11,757 nucleotides of DNA. Origin: an uncultured Anaerolineaceae bacterium. Lineage in GTDB: Bacteria > Chloroflexota > Anaerolineae > Anaerolineales > Anaerolineaceae. The position numbers and the translations under genes are program-made. This document shows positions 6,443-11,757 of this stretch, piece after piece. Each line of letters begins with the position of its first letter. Position 1 is the first letter of the stretch. The stretch covers positions 1 to 11,757 of the forward strand of contig CALCQT010000218.1 of the NCBI GenBank assembly GCA_937894825.1, written 5' to 3'. Under the pieces are notes generated by a model. The model was not told where the DNA came from, made no database searches, and worked only from the letters and a program-made list of their open reading frames with translations.

Positions 6443-6485
6443 TTGCTCCCCAATCAGCTTGAAGACTATACGAAATCGACGGGAG
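6401..6485 (-). repeat. Degenerate tandem repeat, copy at the true NTPase start
   Basis: This copy covers, on the minus strand, a stretch matching the methyltransferase 3' end (CTCCCGTCGATTTCGTATAG), the GGGGAG ribosome site, the ATG and the first 14 NTPase codons. It aligns without gaps to 6492-6576, offset by 91 bases, with most positions identical. Confidence 0.8.
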
Positions 6486-6491
6486 TTGGAT

Positions 6492-6576
6492 AGATTTTTG
6501 ATTCCTGCGGGGGACAACGATGTGTCTGTGCATTTGCTCTCCAATCGCTTCACAAGCTATGCGAAATCGACTGCAG
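6492..6576 (-). repeat. Degenerate tandem repeat, second copy with a dead NTPase start
   Basis: This copy covers the last methyltransferase codons and stop, a GGAGAG ribosome site, an ATG at 6533 and 14 codons aligned codon by codon with the NTPase start. MHRLIVGPPGVGKS there corresponds to MHRHIVVPRRNQKS here, so the Walker A glycines are lost. From the ATG an ORF of 32 codons runs to a TAG that overlaps the real NTPase ATG at 6442. This appears to be the decayed relic of a tandem duplication of the gene junction. Confidence 0.8.
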
Positions 6577-7299
6577 TAAAGTCGTGGGAATATCCTGCGT
6601 GTGCAAAGCGATCAGCCCGATTTGTTTCACAGATGGTAAGTAATAAGCAAATTCTCCGCTTGGATCATCCTGCAGCTTTCCACGCACCCACGACGCTGTG
6701 ATTTCTTCCGGCTCGGCGTCCCGGCTGTAAATACGGAAAAAGGTCACCGCATCCTGCAATGAATGAAAGGGTTGTCCATTTTCGAGCGCAAATTCCGCTG
6801 TTTGGAAGGGAATACCGGCAGAGGTTAATTCATCGCAGCTTTGAGCAAACGAAAACCGTTCCAACAAATAGTTCCCAACCGAATAACGATGATGGTGATA
6901 ATTTCGCTTGATGAGAATCACCACGCCATCACAGCAGCGCTTCGCAATCGACAAGGCTTCTGCCGTATCACCAAAAAAGGAAAAGACCATCGCATTGAAA
7001 GGCGCTTCGGGCAGGTACGTGTGCATATCAGCTGGTACTGCCTGAATATTCCGAATACCGTCCCGTTGGATATTGGTCTGTAAAACCGCAATCGCTTCAG
7101 CGGAGACATCCACCGCCGTGACTGACCGCGCCATCCGACAGAGCGCCAGACTCAGATAACCCAAGCCGCAGCCCGCGTCACAGAGCTGCGCGTTCTCAGG
7201 CAGGTAAGCCGAAATCTGTGACGCCAGTTGGGCATGGTAATCCGTATATTCGGAAGCATCCCGCATAAACCGGATCATTTCCGGACGCCAGACGAACAT
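6550..7299 (-). CDS. Class I SAM-dependent methyltransferase
   Basis: A 249-residue Rossmann-fold methyltransferase. Motif I is LCDAGCGLGYLSLAL (39-53). The acidic end of strand 2 is VTAVDVSAEAI, with Asp64 expected to bind the SAM ribose. Motif IV is weaker, around FNAMVFSFFGDT, without the NPPY of base methyltransferases, so the target is probably a small molecule or a protein rather than DNA. The C-terminal half (ELTSAGIPFQTAEFALENG, then HSLQDAVTFFRIYS) looks like the substrate lid of small-molecule methyltransferases. The ATG at 7299 has AAGGAG 11 bases upstream, a rather long spacing. The frame is open to a TTG at 7381-7383, but that triplet belongs to the promoter. It is the first gene of the operon, with a strong promoter directly upstream, so it is probably co-expressed with the NTPase and the importer. 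Confidence 0.83.
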   Translation of the reverse strand: MFVWRPEMIRFMRDASEYTDYHAQLASQISAYLPENAQLCDAGCGLGYLSLALCRMARSVTAVDVSAEAIAVLQTNIQRDGIRNIQAVPADMHTYLPEAPFNAMVFSFFGDTAEALSIAKRCCDGVVILIKRNYHHHRYSVGNYLLERFSFAQSCDELTSAGIPFQTAEFALENGQPFHSLQDAVTFFRIYSRDAEPEEITASWVRGKLQDDPSGEFAYYLPSVKQIGLIALHTQDIPTTLLQSISHSL

Positions 7300-7354
7300 G
7301 AATGGGCATACTCCTTTCAGAAACGAAGGGATAAAGGTTCCGTAGTCTGGAGTG

Positions 7355-7383
7355 ATTTTAATCGAATCAAAAAAAATAGTCAA
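7355..7383 (-). promoter_or_regulatory. Near-consensus sigma-70 promoter of the transport operon
   Basis: On the minus strand TTGACT (7378-7383) is followed after exactly 17 bases by TAAAAT (7355-7360). Each hexamer has five of six consensus bases. The spacer contains a run of T. Transcription would begin near 7348, about 50 bases before the methyltransferase ATG, leaving no room for a typical riboswitch. No clear Fur-type palindrome was seen over the promoter. Confidence 0.8.
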
Positions 7384-7633
7384 TTATTAAGTATTAATTC
7401 CAACCGCAGAGCAATGTTATTTGCACAACACTGTCTTCCGGAGATTATCAGACCCGCAATGATTATTGCGGGTCTCAAACAAAGTGAATGCTTTGTGCCG
7501 CTCCAAAGATGTCCCAAGCGGCGTCTTTGGGAGTCGTCCTCACAATACCCGAGGGCATCTGCGAGATGCAAGCGAATATGACATAGGTTTTGACAATGTT
7601 GTCATTTCTTCAAAATTCGATTAACATCAATTT
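7384..7633. other. Divergent intergenic region with several hairpins, no gene
   Basis: 250 bases separate two divergent transcripts. Contents: an 11-bp stem at 7450-7475 (AGACCCGCAAT / ATTGCGGGTCT, loop GATT); a 6-bp stem ACAAAG/CTTTGT at 7479-7496; two mutually exclusive pairings, GCCGC 7497-7501 with GCGGC 7518-7522, or CTCCAAAGA 7501-7509 with TCTTTGGGAG 7524-7533; and GCATCT-GCG-AGATGC at 7555-7569. Overlapping pairings of this kind resemble a regulatory RNA or a dispersed palindromic repeat. No T-tract follows the stems, so simple terminators are unlikely. Confidence 0.55.
7591..7604. promoter_or_regulatory. Operator-like palindrome upstream of the GT2 gene
   Basis: TGACAA-TG-TTGTCA is a perfect 6-bp dyad with a two-base centre. 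It overlaps a TTGACA (7590-7595) that could be the -35 box for the glycosyltransferase gene starting at 7634; the matching -10 is poor. A dyad over a -35 is a usual place for a repressor site, but no regulator gene is nearby. Confidence 0.4.
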
Positions 7634-8524
7634 ATGACCGATTTTTCTCAGCTCACGATTATTATCCCCGTTTTTAACGAAGCACAATCTCTGCCTGGGC
7701 TACTGCCGGAAATCCTCCAATTCTGTAAAACGCGTAATTTTCTGCTGCTGGCCGTCAACGATGCGTCCACTGACGACAGTGCGGATATTCTGCAGGCAGC
7801 CGCCAGTCAATGGGACGGAATGACCGTCATCACGCATAAAGTAAACCGTGGCTATGGCGGCGCGTTGAGCAGCGGGCTTGCACAAGCACAGACGCCCTAT
7901 GCCATCACCATTGATGCCGATGGACAGCACCGGCTTGATGACGTCGACGCGCTGATGAGTGCGCGCAAGCGTACCGATGCCGACATGGTAATCGGCAGAC
8001 GTTCTGAAAACAGCCGTAATTTTCAGCAGGCTTACCGTTCGCTGGGGAAGAAGATCATTCGGGGGATCGCCAAGGTCCTGGTAGATTTACCGGTACAGGA
8101 TCTGAACAGCGGGATGAAGCTCTACGACACTTCATTGGCGCAACGTTATCTGCCGCTTTGTCCGGACGGGATGGCATTTTCCGATGTGATGACGCTCATT
8201 TTTCTGCAACAAAAGCATCTGGTAATTGAGGAGCCAATTGAAGTCCTGGATCGGAAGGCAGGCCTGAGCACAATCAACACCATGACCGCCTTTGACACCG
8301 TGATCCAGATCCTCAATATCGTGATGGTGTTTAATCCGCTGCGGATTTTTCTGCCGGTCGGGCTGATCGCGATTCTGGCCGGACTCCTTTGGGCGGTTCC
8401 CTTTTTCATTCGCGGTCACGGGCTGAGTACCGTCGCCATGCTCAGCATCACAACCGGCCTGATCTTAATCATGCTGGGGCTGATCGCGGAACAACTCTCG
8501 CAGATCCGCCGCAAAAACCTCTGA
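7634..8524 (+). CDS. Family 2 glycosyltransferase, DPM1/polyprenyl-phosphate type
   Basis: A 296-residue GT-A fold enzyme. The opening LTIIIPVFNEAQSLPGLLPE is the standard GT2 start; AVNDASTDDSADIL (40-53) carries the nucleotide-binding aspartates and DADGQH (94-99) the metal-binding DxD. NRGYGGALSSGLAQA (71-85) is typical of the dolichol-phosphate-mannose-synthase-like subgroup, and so are VIGRR and LNSGMKLYD further on. The C-terminus has two membrane helices (about 236-255 and 264-284) ending QIRRKNL. It probably transfers a sugar from a nucleotide donor to polyprenyl phosphate at the cytoplasmic face. A GT-C enzyme that could use such a donor is encoded downstream on the opposite strand. 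The ATG has no recognisable ribosome site, so translation may be weak or leaderless. Confidence 0.9.
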   Translation: MTDFSQLTIIIPVFNEAQSLPGLLPEILQFCKTRNFLLLAVNDASTDDSADILQAAASQWDGMTVITHKVNRGYGGALSSGLAQAQTPYAITIDADGQHRLDDVDALMSARKRTDADMVIGRRSENSRNFQQAYRSLGKKIIRGIAKVLVDLPVQDLNSGMKLYDTSLAQRYLPLCPDGMAFSDVMTLIFLQQKHLVIEEPIEVLDRKAGLSTINTMTAFDTVIQILNIVMVFNPLRIFLPVGLIAILAGLLWAVPFFIRGHGLSTVAMLSITTGLILIMLGLIAEQLSQIRRKNL

Positions 8525-8536
8525 ACAAAAAATGTA

Positions 8537-8581
8537 AAACTCCTCCTGCAGACACACATCTAATCTGCTATGAAGGAGTTT
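8537..8581 (+). terminator. Possible terminator after the GT2 gene
   Basis: AAACTCCT (8537-8544) pairs with AGGAGTTT (8574-8581), and inside it GCAGA (8548-8552) pairs with TCTGC (8564-8568). The element starts 13 bases after the GT2 stop. Only three T residues close the stem and CCTTAG follows, so termination would be inefficient at best. Confidence 0.35.
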
Positions 8582-8840
8582 CCTTAGAAAAGGATGGGCA
8601 TCCTGTTGGCTCGAAGTAGACAGAACACCCGCCAGCGATATCAGCCCTTCTGTTTCGCCGCCAGCTTGTTTCCCCCTTGATTCCCATGGCAATAGAAATA
8701 ATGCATCAAGACAAGCTGCAACAACAGGAACTGCATCATGAACAGACAGACGTCCCTTTCTGTCTGGCATCCCTCAGGATATTTCGAAAGAAACCAGGGC
8801 ACTCAATCCTGATCACTTCCGTTTCGCAAGATGCAATTCA

Positions 8841-8856
8841 GTTAGAAAAGACTAAC
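8841..8856. promoter_or_regulatory. GTTAG-N6-CTAAC palindrome, DtxR/MntR-box-like
   Basis: GTTAG (8841-8845) and CTAAC (8852-8856) form a perfect dyad with six bases between. A further TTTAGTG follows at 8860-8866. TTAG/CTAA half-sites at this distance recall boxes bound by DtxR-family metal regulators, but no metal-uptake gene follows on either strand here. It may be coincidence or the relic of a lost gene's control region. Confidence 0.3.
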
Positions 8857-8879
8857 AACTTTAGTGTACCACACAAATA

Positions 8880-8987
8880 TCGAATTTGCTGGGAATCAAG
8901 TGGATCCGGATAACAGAAGTCAAATACTCGATCCGGATGACAGACCAGCGTCTTGCCCAAATTGAAGCCGCTTTGCGCGCCACCTGA
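8880..8987 (+). pseudogene. Short coding-like remnant, unidentified
   Basis: This frame reads KWIRITEVKYSIRM, then TDQRLAQIEAALRAT, and stops at TGA 8985-8987. The second half (8937-8987) is richer in G+C than its surroundings and has a helical, protein-like composition. It includes an in-frame ATG at 8937 but no ribosome site. Two 14-base near-repeats (8903-8916 and 8930-8943, one mismatch, spaced 27 bases) lie in the first half, so the peptide repeats an IRxT pattern. It is probably gene debris, and no family can be named. Confidence 0.25.
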
Positions 8988-9217
8988 GTTTCTCACTTTT
9001 TGAAAAAATAGGTAAATTTACGAGTAAAAAGAAGAATTTCAGGACACTATATTGAGGAACTCAGACTCTATTTTGATTTATTAATCCTTTTTCAGTAACA
9101 TTTATTTTGATTCAGGTTGGCATCTTATCTTGGGAAGCACAATTGCATAATTTGTTCTATAATGCACAATTTTGAATTCTACAAACGACAGAATTTAAGA
9201 CCAATTCGCGGAAAGTT

Positions 9218-11323
9218 TTATTTTCTTCTGATATAAGATTCGACACCAATTTCCTTATAACGCTGCTCCAATTGATAGTTTTCAAAGAGAAACGTCTGCT
9301 TTTCAATTGTCAGTTTAGAACGCCAATCCATAACGAGCGTATATATCCGATTATATGAAAGCAGTTGCTCTTGGCTAATTCTTTTCTGGGATATTATATT
9401 AATTCTATCTCTTGTTCCTTGTTTTAAAGCATAATATTCTTCCAATCCAGCGACAAACCAAATCCCATCTCCGCATAATACAAGCGTATCTTCATTGTAG
9501 ATGGTATTCCCTTGAGTATAGAGCCATTCAACAGCTTCCCGATAAGGGTCCTGGCTGTGCGCTTGCAATCTTGTGTTCGTATTCCCGACAAGGAACAACC
9601 CTAAACAAATACAGGCAATCAACTGGACCGGCATTTCCTGCTGTTTTTCTGGCGGAAGAAGAGAATTGCAAACAACATCAACCGCATATGCACTGATAAG
9701 CAGAGCACAGGGCAAGAGTGAAAAAAAGTATCGGTCTACCCAGAATGTCGATCGAATCCCAATATATTTTCCATAAATATATACACTGCCAATCATAAAA
9801 ATCATCAGCCACAACAGAACCGTTTGTACAAAATCTTCCGGGAAAGAGTAAGTTTTTCTGACAGAGAATAAAAAAAATTTGGTCAAAAGGATGATCACAC
9901 CGATACAAAACAGATAATATACGATCGTAGTATCCCCACTAAGAAATTTCAACAAGCTGATGACATAGTCACTATCCGGAACCGGCTGCCATTCTCCCGT
10001 TCCACTATAATCATGAATAACATATAGCCAGGGCAGATAAAGGAACAGCGCCGTAACATACGAAAACATATGGTCCAATCTGATCTTTTTCTTTGCCCAG
10101 AGGCCAATATCAATTAAAAACAGTGTACCGGAAAAAACAACACCGAAATAGTGAGAATACGCACATAACGCCATCCAAATGCCGATCCGAATAAGGTGCC
10201 ACCTGGTTGGGATTCCCGCCTTAAGCTTTCCAATATAATCATATAAAAGAATTGTTGAAAACAATAATAAAAAAGAATATGCCCGCAATTCCATGCCACA
10301 TCCCGTCAGCGCTGAAAAATTTACGGCCGTCAGAAATGCAGCTATACATCCTACCCTTCTGGAAAAGACACGCTCGCCTAAAAGGCCGGTCATAAAAACA
10401 GCAACAGCCATGGCGATTTCGGTAGGAAACAATAACCATGACTCTCCATATGGAACAAGTCGATACCAGAAGAACAGAATAGTTGTATACAAGGGCGGCG
10501 CATGCAGATCTTCCAGTATCGCCGCTGACAAAGTTTGCTTCACCCCGCTGAAGGTAATTTGGGAAAGCTCATCAAGCCAGAACGATGTCTTTCCCGCATA
10601 AGCAAGCATGAAACCCAATGAGAAAAGTGCAAAGACGGCATAAAGTATCCGACAATCATTTCTGGTAACCCATATTTTTACTTGTTTATGATTCTTGACT
10701 CCAAAAAGAATCCCCAGTCCGAGACTCATTGAAAGAATCATAAGGATTATTGCATATGTCAACAGTAAACGGATTTGATTCAGGATCAGGACCTGGAATG
10801 AACTACGGCTAATTTTCACTTCAGATTGCAAAAATGTATCGATAAGCTGTTTCGAATTGTGGTCGTCAATTTCAGCGAGCCCACGCCAATTATCTGAAAC
10901 AAATTCAATCTGCCGGTACCTGCCGACCGGAATCGCTAAGGTAATGGTCCGCGTTGTGCCCTCTGGCTGTCGATGATCCGATTCATTCCGCCAAACATAA
11001 TTTTCGCCGATCCAAAACCATTTTCCTTCGATTGCATTCTCGGGTTTATAACTTATCCCATCAATTAAGAACCCCTTGATAAAGATTTCATCGGCCTGAG
11101 CCATATCATTTTTTTCCCCAACAGCATTAATCGTGAGCGTATCCTTCAATGGCACAACAATTTTTGTCGAAAGGGTATTGGCTATTAAGGCAAAAAAAAG
11201 GACGGCAAAGCTAAAGAATAGTCGATATCTAAGGCGTAATCTTCCCCTGAAAAAAAACCATGAAGCGACCCAAATTACCACAACCGTCAATATTTTACAG
11301 ATAAAGGCTGTTTTTAGTATCAT
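9218..11323 (-). CDS. GT-C membrane glycosyltransferase, ArnT/PMT-like, with extra N-terminal domain
   Basis: A 701-residue polytopic membrane protein. The catalytic module begins at about residue 225, with a helix followed by the extracytoplasmic loop TSFWLDELSQITFSG; D251-E252 match the acidic motif of protein-mannosyltransferase and ArnT-type GT-C enzymes. The next loop, EDLHAPPLYTTILFFWYRL (271-289), matches their H-x-P-L-Y pattern. Many helices and a C-terminal extracytoplasmic domain (about 590-701) follow. Unusually, residues 1-220 precede this core: two helices (about 8-25 and 33-50), an outside domain of mainly beta character (about 55-180), and another helix (190-209). The enzyme would take a sugar from polyprenyl phosphate outside the membrane; the acceptor is unknown. 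The ATG at 11323 has GGTGAGG seven bases upstream. The gene is clearly more A+T-rich than the transport operon. Confidence 0.85.
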   Translation of the reverse strand: MILKTAFICKILTVVVIWVASWFFFRGRLRLRYRLFFSFAVLFFALIANTLSTKIVVPLKDTLTINAVGEKNDMAQADEIFIKGFLIDGISYKPENAIEGKWFWIGENYVWRNESDHRQPEGTTRTITLAIPVGRYRQIEFVSDNWRGLAEIDDHNSKQLIDTFLQSEVKISRSSFQVLILNQIRLLLTYAIILMILSMSLGLGILFGVKNHKQVKIWVTRNDCRILYAVFALFSLGFMLAYAGKTSFWLDELSQITFSGVKQTLSAAILEDLHAPPLYTTILFFWYRLVPYGESWLLFPTEIAMAVAVFMTGLLGERVFSRRVGCIAAFLTAVNFSALTGCGMELRAYSFLLLFSTILLYDYIGKLKAGIPTRWHLIRIGIWMALCAYSHYFGVVFSGTLFLIDIGLWAKKKIRLDHMFSYVTALFLYLPWLYVIHDYSGTGEWQPVPDSDYVISLLKFLSGDTTIVYYLFCIGVIILLTKFFLFSVRKTYSFPEDFVQTVLLWLMIFMIGSVYIYGKYIGIRSTFWVDRYFFSLLPCALLISAYAVDVVCNSLLPPEKQQEMPVQLIACICLGLFLVGNTNTRLQAHSQDPYREAVEWLYTQGNTIYNEDTLVLCGDGIWFVAGLEEYYALKQGTRDRINIISQKRISQEQLLSYNRIYTLVMDWRSKLTIEKQTFLFENYQLEQRYKEIGVESYIRRK

Positions 11324-11378
11324 AAAAAGACCTCACCGAGGAATGATTCAGGTAACTTCTATGCAGATCAGTCAAATA

Positions 11379-11416
11379 CAAAATCGCTGAAACAAATTTT
11401 CAAGCCAGCGATTTTG
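11379..11416. terminator. 11-bp inverted repeat, possible terminator
   Basis: CAAAATCGCTG (11379-11389) and CAGCGATTTTG (11406-11416) pair perfectly around a 16-base loop. On the minus strand the stem ends in a short T-run, so it could end transcripts coming from the right, upstream of the GT-C gene. The long loop and interrupted T-tract make this uncertain. Confidence 0.45.
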
Positions 11417-11480
11417 CTTCCCAAAATTTGCAGGCCATTAACTTTTTGTGGTTTAAGCCCCGGCTCAAAGTGACAAGGCC

Positions 11481-11506
11481 AAGATCCGCAAAATTGCAGA
11501 TCTTTT
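11481..11506 (+). terminator. Hairpin with short T-tract, possible terminator
   Basis: AAGATC (11481-11486) pairs with GATCTT (11499-11504), and inside, after one C/A mismatch, GCA pairs with TGC around AAAT. The stem runs directly into TTTTC on the plus strand. No plus-strand gene precedes it in this gap, and the mismatch weakens the stem. Confidence 0.3.
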
Positions 11507-11565
11507 CTACTCAGTACCGGCGTGTCTCGAGATATTTGTTACTATAATTTTTCACGGCTCACGAT

Positions 11566-11739
11566 TCATGAAGCAAAATGTGCTTTGATTTTTTTCAGCG
11601 TGTCCTTTAACCCAAGCCATCGCATGTGCTCCAGTATATCACGAACTTTGAGCTGGGAGTCAGGGAATAGCTCGTCCAGCAGTATTGGCAGCGGCAGGCC
11701 ATCACCACATTGTTGGTTCCCGACTTCAGGAAACTCCCC
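11566..11739 (-). pseudogene. 3' end of an unidentified reading frame at the right edge
   Basis: This minus-strand frame has 57 codons between an in-frame TGA (11740-11742) and its own TGA at 11566-11568. It reads PLPILLDELFPDSQLKVRD, then ILEHMRWLGLKDTLKKIKAHF. The composition is protein-like (regular amphipathic helices, normal codon use), but the only ATG lies well inside and no ribosome site is seen. The most likely reading is the decayed C-terminus of a gene interrupted at the upstream stop, perhaps a transposase or other mobile-element protein. No motif confirms that. Confidence 0.35.
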
Positions 11740-11757
11740 TCAAAATTGCAGCGTATG

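Larger units (their letters stand above)
8525..9217. other. Gene-poor region between GT2 and the GT-C gene
   Basis: About 690 bases with no convincing gene. Visible items: an inverted repeat just after the GT2 stop, an 8-bp/8-base-loop hairpin CAGACAGA/TCTGTCTG at 8743-8766, the palindrome at 8841-8856, and a 14-base direct repeat (8903-8916, 8930-8943). There is also a short frame ending at 8987 (listed separately). The right third, from about 8990, is A+T-rich. It includes a weak stem AATTCT/AGAATT at 9175-9195 that could end the GT-C transcript. Short open frames on both strands have no ribosome sites or family motifs and look fortuitous or decayed. Confidence 0.6.

Noticed and set aside
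7300..7348. Riboswitch (cobalamin or molybdenum cofactor type) in the operon leader
   Set aside because: The predicted leader is about 50 bases, too short for either aptamer, and lacks their conserved boxes.
7300..7383. Longer N-terminus for the methyltransferase starting at TTG 7383
   Set aside because: The TTG is part of the -35 hexamer, and transcription should begin downstream of it.
7380..7571. Minus-strand ORF of 63 codons between the two divergent genes
   Set aside because: It overlaps the -35 box of the operon promoter and is made largely of palindromic sequence; no ribosome site and no recognisable family.
8465..8770. Minus-strand ORF of 101 codons overlapping the GT2 3' end
   Set aside because: Its C-terminal part is the antisense of conserved GT2 codons, no ribosome site is evident, and the residues show no motif.
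8677..8913. Plus-strand ORF of 78 codons in the gene-poor region
   Set aside because: Low-complexity start, covers a hairpin and an operator-like dyad, and has no ribosome site or family signature.
8903..8943. Start of a CRISPR or iteron array suggested by the 14-base repeats
   Set aside because: Only two imperfect copies exist, with 13 bases between them; no further unit on either side.
9158..9163. TATAAT hexamer near the GT-C 3' end as a promoter
   Set aside because: No -35 hexamer at a proper distance and no plus-strand gene follows.

Overview
This is a bacterial window with intermediate G+C. Nothing in it fixes the taxon. The gene style (TTG starts with stop/start overlaps, strong AGGAG-type ribosome sites, a DUF4160/DUF2442 pair, a Fic protein) would suit an anaerobic Firmicutes-like or Chloroflexota-like bacterium. 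The solute-binding protein has a plain Sec signal without a lipobox cysteine, which is less typical of a Gram-positive. All names come from reading motifs; no search was run.

Left part (1-2980): the C-terminal end of a Fic-family protein enters from the left edge. It converges on a membrane-anchored alpha/beta hydrolase, followed by a VOC-family (glyoxalase-fold) protein, both on the minus strand. A more A+T-rich plus-strand patch then holds a possible 39-residue ORF, a frameshifted DUF4160 gene and an intact DUF2442 gene. It is closed by a perfect 20-bp hairpin that can terminate transcription in both directions.

Centre (2982-7383, minus strand): one operon is read from a near-consensus promoter at 7355-7383. 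In transcription order it holds a SAM-dependent methyltransferase, a small THEP1-type NTPase, a FecCD-type permease, its ABC ATPase and a periplasmic-binding protein. The last three form a BtuCDF/FecBCD-type importer for a metal chelate, corrinoid, haem or oxyanion. The first two could modify or process the cargo or sense nucleotides. Two rearrangement scars lie inside it. The methyltransferase/NTPase junction is duplicated in tandem and degraded. The permease gene carries a perfect 31-bp inverted copy of its own downstream sequence, placed just before the most conserved motif of the family.

Right part (7384-11757): a structured, apparently non-coding 250-bp region separates the operon from a divergent DPM1-like family 2 glycosyltransferase. 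A gene-poor stretch of about 690 bases follows, with inverted repeats, a GTTAG-N6-CTAAC operator-like palindrome and gene debris. A 701-residue GT-C (ArnT/PMT-like) membrane glycosyltransferase then runs on the minus strand. The GT2 and GT-C enzymes are a plausible functional pair: one loads sugar on polyprenyl phosphate and the other uses it outside the membrane. The right edge has hairpins and the 3' end of an unidentified minus-strand reading frame. No tRNA, rRNA, CRISPR array or complete insertion sequence was seen.
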